Assembly (NCBI RefSeq): GCF_000334915.1
Contig: NZ_AMSF01000025.1
Span: forward strand, 186,001 to 250,000
Length of the DNA: 64,000 nt
Direction: 5' to 3'
From: Dyella ginsengisoli LA-4
Lineage (GTDB): Bacteria; Pseudomonadota; Gammaproteobacteria; Xanthomonadales; Rhodanobacteraceae
Shown: one piece after another, positions 9,601 through 18,443 of the stretch
How the letters are laid out: each line of letters begins with the position of its first letter
How positions within the stretch are numbered: the stretch's first letter is position 1
Program-made: the position numbers and the translations under genes
Notes under the pieces: model-generated
Database searches by the model: none
Told to the model about the DNA's origin: nothing
Seen by the model: only the letters and a program-made list of their open reading frames with translations

Positions 9601-10803
9601 ATGTCCAGCCCCAATACCCCGACGGCCGACAACCCGGCCAGTGCGCCGGCCAAGCCGGCCAACAATCGCCGTGGCCTGTTCCTGCGGCTGCTGCTCGTCG
9701 TCATCGTCCTGGCCGCCATCGGCTGGACCGTGTGGTACTTCCTCGATGGCCGCTGGTACGAATCCACCGATGACGCCTACGTCAACGGCAACATCGTGCA
9801 GATCACGCCGCAGATTCCCGGCACGGTGGTCACCATCGGCGCCGACGACGGCGACCTGGTGCACGCCGGCGACGTGCTGGTGAAGCTCGACAAGAGCAAC
9901 GCCGAGGTCGCGCTGGCCGAGGCGAAGGCCAACCTCGCCAACACCGTGCGCAAGGTGCGCGGCCTGTACAACAACGTCGCCGGTGCCCAGGCCGACGTGG
10001 CCGCGCGCAAGGTGGCGGTCGACAAGGCCCGGGCCGACTTCGCGCGCCGCAAGGATCTCGTCAAGTCCGGCGCGATCTCGGCCGAGGAGCTGGCGCACGC
10101 CCGCGACGCGCTGGCGGCCGCCGAGAGCGCGCTGACCAATGCCGAGCAGCTGTACCAGACCAACAAGGTGCTGGTCGACGACACCGTGGTCGCCTCCCAT
10201 CCGGACGTGCAGGCCGCCGCGGCGAAGCTGCGTGCCGCCTACCTCGACGACCTGCGCACCACCATCGTGGCCCCGGTCGACGGCTACGTCGCCAAGCGGT
10301 CGGTGCAGCTGGGCCAGCGGGTGGCGCCGGGTGCGCCGATGATGGCGGTGGTGCCGCTGCACCAGGTGTGGATCGACGCCAACTTCAAGGAAACCCAGCT
10401 CACCCACATGCGCATCGGCCAGCCGGTGGACATCACCACCGACCTGTACGGCGACGACGTGGTCTACAAGGGCAAGGTGCAGAGCCTGGGCGTGGGCACC
10501 GGCAGCGCGTTCTCGCTGTTGCCGGCGCAGAACGCCACCGGCAACTGGATCAAGATCGTGCAGCGCGTCCCCGTGCGCGTGGTGTTCACCGAGCCGAAGC
10601 AGCTCGACGCGCATCCGCTGCGCATCGGCCTGTCCAGCGACGCGGAAGTGAGCCTGCATGACCAGAAGGGTCCGATGCTGGCCCAGCAGACGCCGGCCGC
10701 GCCGATCCTCAACACCGACGTGTACGAGAAGCAGCTGGCCCAGGCGGACGACCTGATCGCCCGGATCATCCACGCCAACCTGGCCGGCGGTAAGGGCCGC
10801 TAA
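9601..10803 (+). CDS. emrA: EmrA-like membrane-fusion protein (HlyD family)
   Basis: A 400-aa periplasmic adaptor with a short cytoplasmic N-terminus, one membrane anchor (LFLRLLLVVIVLAAIGWTVWYFL), a split biotinyl-lipoyl domain (VTIGADDGDLVHAGDVLVKLD and TIVAPVDGYVAKRSVQLGQ), an alpha-hairpin coiled coil between the lipoyl halves and a beta-barrel domain. It connects the MFS pump encoded downstream with the NodT channel. EmrA is the closest described type. Confidence 0.92.
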   Translation: MSSPNTPTADNPASAPAKPANNRRGLFLRLLLVVIVLAAIGWTVWYFLDGRWYESTDDAYVNGNIVQITPQIPGTVVTIGADDGDLVHAGDVLVKLDKSNAEVALAEAKANLANTVRKVRGLYNNVAGAQADVAARKVAVDKARADFARRKDLVKSGAISAEELAHARDALAAAESALTNAEQLYQTNKVLVDDTVVASHPDVQAAAAKLRAAYLDDLRTTIVAPVDGYVAKRSVQLGQRVAPGAPMMAVVPLHQVWIDANFKETQLTHMRIGQPVDITTDLYGDDVVYKGKVQSLGVGTGSAFSLLPAQNATGNWIKIVQRVPVRVVFTEPKQLDAHPLRIGLSSDAEVSLHDQKGPMLAQQTPAAPILNTDVYEKQLAQADDLIARIIHANLAGGKGR

Positions 10804-10875
10804 TCCGCCCGCCGCCCCGGTGCCGCCGTTCCCCGGCGGCGGCACCGGTCCCTCCCCCGCCCACTCCGAGCCGTC

Positions 10876-12402
10876 ATGAGCACTGCCTTCCGTCCACCCA
10901 ACCTGGCGCTGACCACGATCGGCCTGTCGCTGGCGACCTTCATGCAGGTGCTGGACACGACCATCGCCAACGTGTCGCTGCCGACCATCGCCGGCAACCT
11001 CGGCGTGAGCTCGAACCAGAGCACCTGGGTGATCACCTCGTTCGCGGTGAGCATGGCGATCTCGCTGCCGCTCACCGGCTTCCTCACCCGCCGCTTCGGC
11101 GAGGTGAAGCTTTTCGTGTGGTCGACCCTGCTGTTCGCGCTGACCTCGTTCCTGTGCGGCGTCTCGCAGAGCATGGGCATGCTGATCCTGTTCCGCGCGA
11201 TCCAGGGCGCGGTGGCCGGCCCGATGTACCCGATCACCCAGAGCCTGCTGATCTCGATCTATCCACCGGCCAAACGCGGCATGGCGCTGGCGCTGCTGGC
11301 GATGGTCACCGTGGTGGCGCCGATCGCCGGCCCGATCCTCGGCGGCGTGATCACCGACAATTACTCTTGGCCGTGGATCTTCTTCATCAACGTGCCGATC
11401 GGCATCTTCGCCAGTTCGGTGGTCGCCGCGCAGATGCGCGAGCGGGTGGAGAAGACCGAGCGGCCGAAGATCGACTACGTCGGCCTGATCACCCTGATCA
11501 TCGGCGTCGGCGCGCTGCAGGTGGTGCTGGACAAGGGCAATGACGAGGACTGGTTCAACTCCACCTTCATCGTCGTCACCAGCATCATTTCGGCTATCGC
11601 GCTGGCGGTGTTCCTGATCTGGGAGCTGACCGACAAGGACCCGATCGTCGACCTCAAGCTGTTCCGTCACCGCAACTTCAGCGCCGGCACGCTGGCGCTG
11701 GTGCTGGCCTACGCCGCGTTCTTTTCGATCGGCCTGCTGGTGCCGCTGTGGCTGCAGCGCAACCTCGGCTACACCTCCACCTGGGCCGGCTTCGCCACCG
11801 CCCCGCTGGGCGTGATCCCGGTGCTGCTGACCTTCATCGTCGGCAAGTACGCGCATCGCATGGACCTGCGCCTGCTGGCCTCGGCCGCATTCGTGGTGAT
11901 GGGCGTGACCTGCTTCATGCGTTCGGATTTCTACCTCGGCATCGACTTCACCCACGTGGCCCTTGTGCAGCTGATCCAGGGCCTGGGCGTGGCGCTGTTC
12001 TTCATGCCGGTACTGTCGATCCTGCTGTCGGACCTGCAGCAGAACGAGATCGCCGCGGGTTCCGGCCTCGCGACCTTCCTGCGCACGCTGGGCGGCAGCT
12101 TCGCCGCCTCGATCACCACCTTCCTGTGGGAGCACCGTGCCGTGGTGCACCACGCGCAGCTGGCCGAGCGGATCAACCCGTACAACCCGGTGGCCACCGG
12201 AGCGATCGAGCAGCTCGGCGGCGGCAACGACCAGCTGGCCGCCGGCATGATCAACGGCATGATCACCCAGCAGGGCTACCAGATCGCCTTCAACGAGGTA
12301 TTCCACATGCTGGGGTGGATCTTCATCGCGCTGGTGGCGGTGATCTGGCTGGCCAAACCGCCGTTCGCTGCCAAGGCCGGCCCCTCGTCGGGCGGGCACT
12401 GA
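10876..12402 (+). CDS. emrB: DHA2-family MFS drug exporter (EmrB-like)
   Basis: A 508-aa, 14-TM major facilitator of the DHA2 drug:H+ antiporter family. The N-terminus LATFMQVLDTTIANVSLPTIAG is the classic EmrB/QacA signature, and motif C-like GPILGGVITDNYSWPWIFFINVPIG follows. It forms the inner-membrane engine of the MarR-controlled tripartite pump with the two preceding genes. Expected substrates are hydrophobic weak acids, uncouplers or drugs; none can be assigned from sequence. Confidence 0.93.
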   Translation: MSTAFRPPNLALTTIGLSLATFMQVLDTTIANVSLPTIAGNLGVSSNQSTWVITSFAVSMAISLPLTGFLTRRFGEVKLFVWSTLLFALTSFLCGVSQSMGMLILFRAIQGAVAGPMYPITQSLLISIYPPAKRGMALALLAMVTVVAPIAGPILGGVITDNYSWPWIFFINVPIGIFASSVVAAQMRERVEKTERPKIDYVGLITLIIGVGALQVVLDKGNDEDWFNSTFIVVTSIISAIALAVFLIWELTDKDPIVDLKLFRHRNFSAGTLALVLAYAAFFSIGLLVPLWLQRNLGYTSTWAGFATAPLGVIPVLLTFIVGKYAHRMDLRLLASAAFVVMGVTCFMRSDFYLGIDFTHVALVQLIQGLGVALFFMPVLSILLSDLQQNEIAAGSGLATFLRTLGGSFAASITTFLWEHRAVVHHAQLAERINPYNPVATGAIEQLGGGNDQLAAGMINGMITQQGYQIAFNEVFHMLGWIFIALVAVIWLAKPPFAAKAGPSSGGH

Positions 12403-12407
12403 GCGCT

Positions 12408-12446
12408 GCGCGCGCCGTCTTCAGCTGAACTGAACACGGCGCGCGC
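12408..12446 (+). terminator. Inverted repeat after emrB
   Basis: GCGCGCGCCGT (12408-12418) pairs perfectly with ACGGCGCGCGC (12436-12446) across a 17-nt loop. It starts 6 bp after the emrB stop. There is no T run, so it may work with Rho or protect the mRNA end rather than being an intrinsic terminator. Confidence 0.45.
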
Positions 12447-12493
12447 TATCGTGGCGCGGTTTCGTCCCGATCCCCAAGCTCGAGGAGAACGCC

Positions 12494-12817
12494 ATGATCC
12501 GCACCGTCACGATCGCCGCTTCCATGGTTGCCCTGGCCCTGGCCGCGGGAACCGCCTGCGCGCAGACCACGCCCATGCCCGCCGCTGCCGGCTCCGCCCC
12601 GATGGGCTCGATGCGCATGCAGCGCATGCACGGCACGCAGTACGTGAAAGGCATGCACCGCATGCCGGCCACCGTCACTTCGGCCGACCCGGCCACCGGC
12701 CTGGTCAAGGTCGACTCCCTCGGCATGGCGCTGGTGGTGCATTTTCCGCCGTCGTCGATGAAGGACCTGAAGCCGGGCGACAAGATCACCCTGCACCTGG
12801 GGTACACCCAGCCCTGA
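12494..12817 (+). CDS. Periplasmic CusF-like copper-binding small protein
   Basis: A 107-aa protein with a signal peptide ending near ACAQ (residue 22-23) and a Met/His-rich stretch (MGSMRMQRMHGTQYVKGMHRM). The rest resembles the small beta-barrel of CusF-type metallochaperones (ATVTSADPATGLVKVDSLGM, LKPGDKITLHL). GAGGAG precedes the ATG. It stands just before copL-copA-copB, which supports a role in periplasmic copper binding. Remote homology and context only. Confidence 0.6.
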   Translation: MIRTVTIAASMVALALAAGTACAQTTPMPAAAGSAPMGSMRMQRMHGTQYVKGMHRMPATVTSADPATGLVKVDSLGMALVVHFPPSSMKDLKPGDKITLHLGYTQP

Positions 12818-12877
12818 GCCGGCATGGAGCCAGCTCCAGCGTTGAGCGGACGGGCGGCTCCCCGTAGTCTTTCCCGC

Positions 12878-13261
12878 ATGTTGCTGGCACCGCACCTGCT
12901 CCGTCGATCGTCTCGCCTGTGGGTGCTGGGCCTGCTGGGCTGGCTCGCCCTGGCGTTGCAGGGGGCGGTTGCGCTTCCTGCCGTCCACCCCGCCATCCAT
13001 GGCGGGATGGATGCGATGGCGGCGGCGGTCGTGCCGCATTCGGCGGAGATGGGCGTCCTTCCCGACACGTCCGACTGCTGCGCCGCCGCCGGGGCAGCCG
13101 CGCATTGCGCCTGCCCGGCCACCTGCACCGCCGTCATGCCGATCCTGCCGGAGGGTTGGATCCTGGCAGCCCTGCCGCCGCCGGTCGGCCCGGCCGGTAG
13201 TCCGGCGGGCGCGGCGCCACACCGCTTCGGCAGCCCGCCGTTGCGACCCCCCATGGTCTGA
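12878..13261 (+). CDS. copL: CopL-like metal-binding regulatory protein
   Basis: A 127-aa protein with an N-terminal hydrophobic segment and a Cys/His cluster (DCC, HCACPATC) plus scattered His and Met. This is the pattern of CopL, encoded just upstream of copAB in Xanthomonas and Stenotrophomonas and required there for copper-induced expression of copAB. The start is taken at MLLAPHLL; the open frame extends 18 codons further upstream. Identification rests on composition, Cys pattern and synteny. Confidence 0.7.
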   Translation: MLLAPHLLRRSSRLWVLGLLGWLALALQGAVALPAVHPAIHGGMDAMAAAVVPHSAEMGVLPDTSDCCAAAGAAAHCACPATCTAVMPILPEGWILAALPPPVGPAGSPAGAAPHRFGSPPLRPPMV

Positions 13262-13349
13262 GTCCTCCCCACGAACCGCTCCCGTCCGGCCAGGTGCCCG
13301 GCGGGCTACCTGGTTTGCGCGTCGCTTGGCGTCGCGCGAGGAGTGACCG

Positions 13350-15116
13350 ATGAACCGCTTTTCCATCTTCCCGCCGGCCGTGCAACGGCCGGATCCCTCC
13401 CGTCGCCTTTTCGTGCAGGGGTGCGCCCTGGGCGCTGCCGCAGTGGCGCTTGGCTGCGTGCCGAAGGCTTCGGGCCGGAGCCGCCCCTCGGGAACGGCCG
13501 CCGGCACGCCACCGGAGCTGTCCGGTGCCGACTTCGCGCTGACCATCGGCGAGCAGCCGGTCGACTTCACCGGCCGCCGCCGGCTGGCCACCGCGATCAA
13601 CGGCAGCGTACCGGGACCGGTACTGCGCTGGCGCCAGGGCACCGAGGTCACCCTGCGCGTGACCAACCGGCTGGCCGTACCGACTTCCATCCACTGGCAC
13701 GGCATCCTGGTGCCGGCCGCGATGGATGGCGTGCCGGGGCTGAGCTTTCCCGGCATCGCCCCGGGCGAGACCTTCACCTACCGCTTCCCGGTCAGGCAGT
13801 CCGGCACCTACTGGTATCACTCGCACAGCCGCTTCCAGGAACAGACCGGGCTGTACGGGCCGCTGGTGATCGAGCCCGCCGATGGCGAGCGCTATCCGGC
13901 GGACCGCGAGCACGTGGTGCTGCTGTCGGACTGGACCGACGTCGACCCCGAGCACATCTACGCCACGCTCAAGCGCCACAGCGATTACTTCAACTACGCC
14001 GAGCCGACCGCGCCGGAGTTTTTCCGCGACGTGCGCGCGCACGGCCTGCAGCAGGCACTCGCCAGCCGCCGGATGTGGAACGCGATGCGGATGAGCCCGG
14101 CCGACCTCAGCGATGTCACCGGCGCCACCTATACCTATCTGGTCAACGGCTCCGCGCCGGCGGGCAACTGGACCGGGCTGTTCCGTCCCGGCGAGCGGGT
14201 GCGGCTGCGCTTCATCAACGGCTCGTCGATGACCTTCTTCGACGTGCGCATTCCCGGCCTGCGGATGACGGTGGTCGCCGCCGACGGCCAGGACGTCGAG
14301 CCGGTGGACGTGGACGAGTTCCGCATCGGCGTGGCCGAGACCTACGACGTGATCGTGGAGCCGGTCGACGACCGCGCCTACACCGTGTTCGCCCAGGCCA
14401 TCGACCGCAGCGGCTATGCCCGCGGCACGCTGGCGCCGCGGCCCGGCATGGTCGCCGCCGTGCCCCCGCTGGATCCGCGCCCGCGGCTGGCGATGGTCGA
14501 CATGATGGGCGCGATGGCGATGGGCCACGTCGGGCATGCCGGCCATGCGATGCCCGGCATGGCGATGCCCGACCGGCCATCGGACGCGCGCCCGGCGATG
14601 GCCCGCCATGCGCGCACCGAATACGGTCCTGGCGTGGACATGCGCGTGGACATGCCGCGCGACAACCTCGACGACCCCGGCATCGGCCTGCGCGACAACG
14701 GCCGCCGCGTGCTGACCTACGCCGACCTGCACACGGTCGGCGGTCCGCTCGATCCGCGACCGCCCGGTCGCGAGATCGAGCTGCACCTCACCGGCAACAT
14801 GGAGCGCTACACCTGGTCGTTCGACGGCGTGCCGTACGGCGAGGCGACGCCGGTGCACTTCCGCGCGGGCGAACGCCTGCGCATCGTGCTGGTGAACGAC
14901 ACCATGATGAACCACCCGATCCACCTGCACGGCATGTGGAGCGAGCTGGAGAATCCGCACGGCACGTTCCAGGTGCGCAAGCACACCATCAACGTGCAGC
15001 CGGCGCAGCGCGTGAGCTACGCGGTGACTGCCGATGCCCCGGGGCACTGGGCGTACCACTGCCACATGCTCTACCACATGGAGGCGGGCATGTTCCGCGA
15101 GGTGGTGGTGTCGTGA
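13350..15116 (+). CDS. copA: CopA multicopper oxidase of copper resistance
   Basis: A 588-aa periplasmic multicopper oxidase. The N-terminus has a Tat-type signal (SRRLFVQGCALGAAAVALG). Copper ligands are visible in order: HWHG (His115, His117), HSHS (His157), HPIHLHG (from His522) and HCHMLYHMEAGM (from His570), the last supplying the type 1 Cys and axial Met. A Met/His-rich insert (residues about 390-415) is typical of CopA. GAGGAG precedes the ATG. It probably oxidises and binds Cu(I) in the periplasm. It overlaps copB by 4 bp. Confidence 0.95.
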   Translation: MNRFSIFPPAVQRPDPSRRLFVQGCALGAAAVALGCVPKASGRSRPSGTAAGTPPELSGADFALTIGEQPVDFTGRRRLATAINGSVPGPVLRWRQGTEVTLRVTNRLAVPTSIHWHGILVPAAMDGVPGLSFPGIAPGETFTYRFPVRQSGTYWYHSHSRFQEQTGLYGPLVIEPADGERYPADREHVVLLSDWTDVDPEHIYATLKRHSDYFNYAEPTAPEFFRDVRAHGLQQALASRRMWNAMRMSPADLSDVTGATYTYLVNGSAPAGNWTGLFRPGERVRLRFINGSSMTFFDVRIPGLRMTVVAADGQDVEPVDVDEFRIGVAETYDVIVEPVDDRAYTVFAQAIDRSGYARGTLAPRPGMVAAVPPLDPRPRLAMVDMMGAMAMGHVGHAGHAMPGMAMPDRPSDARPAMARHARTEYGPGVDMRVDMPRDNLDDPGIGLRDNGRRVLTYADLHTVGGPLDPRPPGREIELHLTGNMERYTWSFDGVPYGEATPVHFRAGERLRIVLVNDTMMNHPIHLHGMWSELENPHGTFQVRKHTINVQPAQRVSYAVTADAPGHWAYHCHMLYHMEAGMFREVVVS

Positions 15117-16231
15117 GCGACCGTCCGAAGTTGCCGATGATCCGTGCCGCCGCCCTGGCGCTCGTCCTCGCCATGCTGGCCTTTCGGGCGACCGCCCAGC
15201 ACCAGCATGTCGGGATGGAGGGCATGCCTGGCATGGACCTGCCCGCGCCGGCCGCCAGCGTGCCCGCACCGACCGCGTCCACGATGGGCGGCATGGCGAT
15301 GCCCGCCCGTGCGACCAGCAGTGCGCCGCCGCCGAAGCCCATGCCGATGCACGGCGGCGCAGCGCCGGCCACCCACCTGATGCCTCAGGAGATGCAGCAC
15401 GGCATGCACCATGACGTGCCGCAGGGCATGCACCCGACCAGCATGACGGGGATGTCTGCCCAGGGCGACGCGACCCGGCCGTCGGGACGCCCCATGGCCA
15501 TGGGCCGCATGCAGGGCGGTCCGCCGCCGGCCGATGCCCGCAGTCCGGACTACTCCGACGGTGTCGCCCCCAGCCACCTGCCGGGCATGGACATGGGCCA
15601 GGGCGCCCGCTTCGCGCTGCTGCAGTTCGACCAGCTCGAGGCGTTCGCCGGGCGCGACGAGCACGGCCAGCGCTGGGAACTGCACGGCTGGGTCGGCAAC
15701 GACGACGACAAGCTGCTGCTGCGCAGCGAGGGCGAACGCCTCCGCTCCCGCGTGTCGGAAGGCGACGTCGAGGCCCTGTGGAGCCATGCCGTCGCGGCCT
15801 ACTGGGACACCACGCTCGGTGCGCGCCACGACCTCGGCGACGGTCCGCGGCGCGACTGGCTCGCGGTCGGTGTCCGTGGCCTGGCGCCGTACTGGTTCGA
15901 GGTGGAGGCCACCGCCTACGTCGGTCCTTCCGGCCGCACCGCGGCGCGACTGCGGGCGGAGTACGAGGTGCTGTTCACCCAGCGGCTGATCCTGCAGCCG
16001 GAGCTGGAGGCCAACCTGTACGGTCGCGACGACCCGCGGCGCGGCATCGGTCGCGGCTTGTCCGACCTGCAGTTCGGGCTGCGCCTGCGCTACGAGATCC
16101 GGCGGGAGTTCGCGCCGTATGTCGGCGTGCAGTTCGTGCATCGCATGGGGCGCACGGCCGACCTCGTTCGTGCCGGCGGCAGCCCGGTGACCGATCGCCA
16201 GCTCGTTGCCGGCGTACGCCTCTGGTTCTGA
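15113..16231 (+). CDS. copB: CopB outer-membrane copper resistance protein
   Basis: A 372-aa protein: a signal peptide (ALALVLAMLAFRATA), a long Met/His/Pro-rich linker (about residues 25-140, with repeated MGGM-, HGMH- and PGMD-type motifs for copper binding) and a C-terminal CopB beta-barrel ending in VAGVRLWF with terminal Phe. The GTG at 15113 overlaps the copA stop (GTGA), favouring it over the ATG at 15137. Copper would be bound at the outer membrane. The gene is convergent with the CDF exporter, the stops only 3 bp apart. Confidence 0.93.
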   Translation: MSDRPKLPMIRAAALALVLAMLAFRATAQHQHVGMEGMPGMDLPAPAASVPAPTASTMGGMAMPARATSSAPPPKPMPMHGGAAPATHLMPQEMQHGMHHDVPQGMHPTSMTGMSAQGDATRPSGRPMAMGRMQGGPPPADARSPDYSDGVAPSHLPGMDMGQGARFALLQFDQLEAFAGRDEHGQRWELHGWVGNDDDKLLLRSEGERLRSRVSEGDVEALWSHAVAAYWDTTLGARHDLGDGPRRDWLAVGVRGLAPYWFEVEATAYVGPSGRTAARLRAEYEVLFTQRLILQPELEANLYGRDDPRRGIGRGLSDLQFGLRLRYEIRREFAPYVGVQFVHRMGRTADLVRAGGSPVTDRQLVAGVRLWF

Positions 16232-16234
16232 CGT

Positions 16235-17245
16235 TCAGTGCGTGTGGGAGAACGCGCAGGGCGAGTCCGACCGGTCGCTGGACTCGCCCTCGTTGGCGTG
16301 GTCGGTCTGCAGCGTCGCATGCCGGATCGCGAAGCGCTCGACCAGCATTGCCTGCACCTGGCGGCGGGTGGCGTGGCAGTCCAGCGTGCGGCTGACGAAC
16401 AGGTGGGCGGAGAGTGCCGGAAAACCCGAGGTGACTTCCCACACGTGCAGATCCTCCACCGCCGTCACGCCCTCGACCGCGCGCATCGCGTCGGCGATCG
16501 TTGCCGGCTCCATCCCGCGTGGCGCGGCCTCCAGGAATACCCGACCCGAATCGCGCACCAGCGCGTAGCCGGCCTTGAACATCAGTCCAGCCACGACCAG
16601 GGCGGCGACGGAGTCGATCCGGTTCCAGCCGGTCCACCAGACCAGCGCGCCGGCCACGGCCGTCGCGATGAAGGCGTACAGGTCGGTGAGGATGTGCTGG
16701 AAGCTGCCCTCGACGTTGAGGCTCTGCCGGTTGGCCTTGCTCATCACCCACACCGCGGCGAGGTTGACGAAGATGCCGGCGGTCGCGACCACGGTGACCA
16801 GTTCGCCATCGACCCGGGGTGGCGTGACCAGCCGGATCACCGCCTCGACGATGAACCACACCGAGAGCAGCAGCAGGCTCAGCCCGTTGACCTGGGCGCT
16901 GAGGATTTCCGCGCGCTTGAGGCCGAAGGTGTAGCTGCCGGTGGCGGGCCGATCGGCCAGGTGCATCGCCCACAACGCCAGCGCGATGGCGGCGGCGTCG
17001 GTGAGCAGGTGACCGGCATCGGAGATCAGCGCGAGCGATCCGGCGACCAGGCCGACCACCACCTCCACGGCAGTGAAACCCAGCAGCAGCGCCAGTGCCG
17101 CGGCGAGATAGCGGCGGTCGGCGTCCTTGGCCAGTGCGTGGCTGTGGCCGTGGTCATGTCCCTGGTCGCGATGATCGTGATCGTGATCGTGATCGTGATC
17201 GTCAGCGTGGGCGTGATCGTGCGGGTGGTGCGGGGAGTGGGCCAC
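16235..17245 (-). CDS. CDF-family zinc/cation exporter (CzcD-like)
   Basis: A 336-aa cation diffusion facilitator with six TM helices. Metal-site motifs SDAGHLLTDAAAI (first HxxxD) and ATAVAGALVWWTGWNRIDSVAALV are present, followed by a cytoplasmic ferredoxin-like domain. The first 40 residues are strongly His/Asp-rich because of a hexameric DNA repeat. It probably exchanges H+ for Zn2+, possibly Co/Cd/Ni, out of the cytoplasm. The start is GTG. It sits tail to tail with copB, making a heavy-metal resistance block. Confidence 0.92.
   Translation of the reverse strand: MAHSPHHPHDHAHADDHDHDHDHDHRDQGHDHGHSHALAKDADRRYLAAALALLLGFTAVEVVVGLVAGSLALISDAGHLLTDAAAIALALWAMHLADRPATGSYTFGLKRAEILSAQVNGLSLLLLSVWFIVEAVIRLVTPPRVDGELVTVVATAGIFVNLAAVWVMSKANRQSLNVEGSFQHILTDLYAFIATAVAGALVWWTGWNRIDSVAALVVAGLMFKAGYALVRDSGRVFLEAAPRGMEPATIADAMRAVEGVTAVEDLHVWEVTSGFPALSAHLFVSRTLDCHATRRQVQAMLVERFAIRHATLQTDHANEGESSDRSDSPCAFSHTH
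17173..17202. repeat. GATCGT hexamer x5 inside the CDF gene
   Basis: Five perfect tandem copies of GATCGT encode the alternating Asp-His run near the N-terminus of the CDF exporter. Because the unit is six bases, slippage would add or remove two residues without breaking the frame. Confidence 0.95.
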
Positions 17246-17336
17246 GGAGGATCGCAGTTGCGGCGGGAACGGAGCGAGACGATACGATGCCGGTCCGTCG
17301 TTATGCCATCACACGTCACCAATCGCGAGCCGCGCC

Positions 17337-17687
17337 ATGCCCTGGATCATCACCAAGTACCTGATCACCGCCGCCGTGGTGGTGATCGTTTCCGAAGCGG
17401 CCAAACGCAGCGACCGCGCCGGTGCGTTGATCGCCTCGCTGCCGCTGGTCACGCTGCTGGCGCTGATCTGGCTGCACGTCGAGAAGCAACCGGTGGAGAA
17501 GGTCGCCAACCATGCCTGGTACACGTTCTGGTACGTGGTGCCGACCCTGCCGATGTTCCTCGCTTTCCCGCGCCTGCTGTCGCGCTTCGGCTTCTGGCCC
17601 GCACTGGGCATCAGCGCGGTGATCACCGTGGTGTGCTTCGCGCTGTTCGCCTGGGCGGTGAAGCCGTTCGGCATCCGCCTGCTTTGA
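17337..17687 (+). CDS. DUF3147 family small membrane protein
   Basis: A 116-aa inner-membrane protein with four predicted TM helices (ITKYLITAAVVVIVSEAA, LIASLPLVTLLALIWL, WYVVPTLPMFLAFP, ALGISAVITVVCFALFAW). The pattern matches DUF3147, a family of small permease-like proteins of unknown function. It is divergent from the CDF gene with a 91-bp gap. No operon partner is seen. Confidence 0.8.
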   Translation: MPWIITKYLITAAVVVIVSEAAKRSDRAGALIASLPLVTLLALIWLHVEKQPVEKVANHAWYTFWYVVPTLPMFLAFPRLLSRFGFWPALGISAVITVVCFALFAWAVKPFGIRLL

Positions 17688-17729
17688 CGTGGCATCCGGC
17701 GCCGGGGCGCCGGATACGCGGCGCCCGGC

Positions 17730-18260
17730 TCAGATGTCGAAGCCGAGGCCAACCACGGCCATCGTCTCGCCGCGGTTCGGCTTGTGCGTGCTGCCATTGG
17801 AGATGTGGCGGATGCCGACGGTGACGTGGTCGAACTGCAGGCCCAGCGTGCTGACGAACTGGTAGTGCGTAGAGAGCGCCTGCGTGGTGTGGTTGGTGCC
17901 AGCGACCTGGAAGCTGAAGAACACCGGGTGGTACCACGCGCTCTCGTCGGTGGTGCGCAGGCGCGCGCCGGCGGCGATCAGCGCAACCGACGGGCTCGTG
18001 TCGTAGCGCATGCCGCGGAACTGCGACAGGTTGCGGCCGTCGATCCAGCCGGCCGAGACATCCGGTGACCAGGTGAAGCGCGTGGTGCCGATCGCGTGGG
18101 GAGCGAAAACCGCCTCGACGAAGCCGGTATTGGCGCCATGGGAGTCCATGTAACTGCGGCCGGCCTGCACTTCGATCCGGGTCGCGGCCTGCGAGAGCAC
18201 GGGGAGTGCGAGCAGGGCGGCGGCGAGGGCAAGGCGGCGGAGGGGAGATGTCGCGCGCAC
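17730..18260 (-). CDS. PagL-like lipid A 3-O-deacylase
   Basis: A 176-aa outer-membrane beta-barrel protein with a signal peptide (LALAAALLALPVLSQA). The C-terminal motif RHISNGS...NRGET supplies His152, Ser154 and Glu165, matching the catalytic His/Ser/Glu of PagL acyloxyacyl hydrolases, and the last residues end in a typical barrel strand. The GTG at 18260 is preceded by AAGGA at good spacing; the frame is open further upstream but without a signal-peptide-like start. It probably removes the 3-O acyl chain of lipid A. Confidence 0.8.
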   Translation of the reverse strand: MRATSPLRRLALAAALLALPVLSQAATRIEVQAGRSYMDSHGANTGFVEAVFAPHAIGTTRFTWSPDVSAGWIDGRNLSQFRGMRYDTSPSVALIAAGARLRTTDESAWYHPVFFSFQVAGTNHTTQALSTHYQFVSTLGLQFDHVTVGIRHISNGSTHKPNRGETMAVVGLGFDI

Positions 18261-18299
18261 GGTGGGGAGTCCTTGCGTTTGGAGGGTTGGGAGGGTTAC

Positions 18300-18342
18300 T
18301 GCACTGTCTAGTTTAATAAAAGATGTGTCGAAATGCAGTGCA
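18300..18342 (-). promoter_or_regulatory. Inverted repeat upstream of the PagL-like gene
   Basis: TGCACTG (18300-18306) and CAGTGCA (18336-18342) form a perfect inverted repeat around a locally AT-rich 29-bp stretch, 40 bp upstream of the chosen GTG. On the minus strand TTCGAC and TAGACA are weak -35/-10 candidates in this interval. A regulator site is plausible but unassigned. Confidence 0.35.
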
Positions 18343-18387
18343 TTTCCACGGGGCGAACCGGTGGACAGAGCGTTCACGCGCGGCAAC

Positions 18388-18418
18388 GAAAAGGCCCGGG
18401 CGATCGCTCGCCCGGGCC
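18388..18418 (-). terminator. Intrinsic terminator of the M16 peptidase operon
   Basis: GGCCCGGGCGA (18393-18403) pairs perfectly with TCGCCCGGGCC (18408-18418) over a four-base loop. On the minus strand the stem is followed by TTTTCGTT. It lies about 25 bp after the M16 partner stop codon. Confidence 0.85.
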
Positions 18419-18443
18419 CGGGAGGCTGCTGCTGGGGCGGGAT

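Noticed and set aside
13343-15112. Open frame running ahead of copB through copA
   Set aside because: Only the part after the GTG at 15113 resembles CopB; the earlier part is a shadow of copA.
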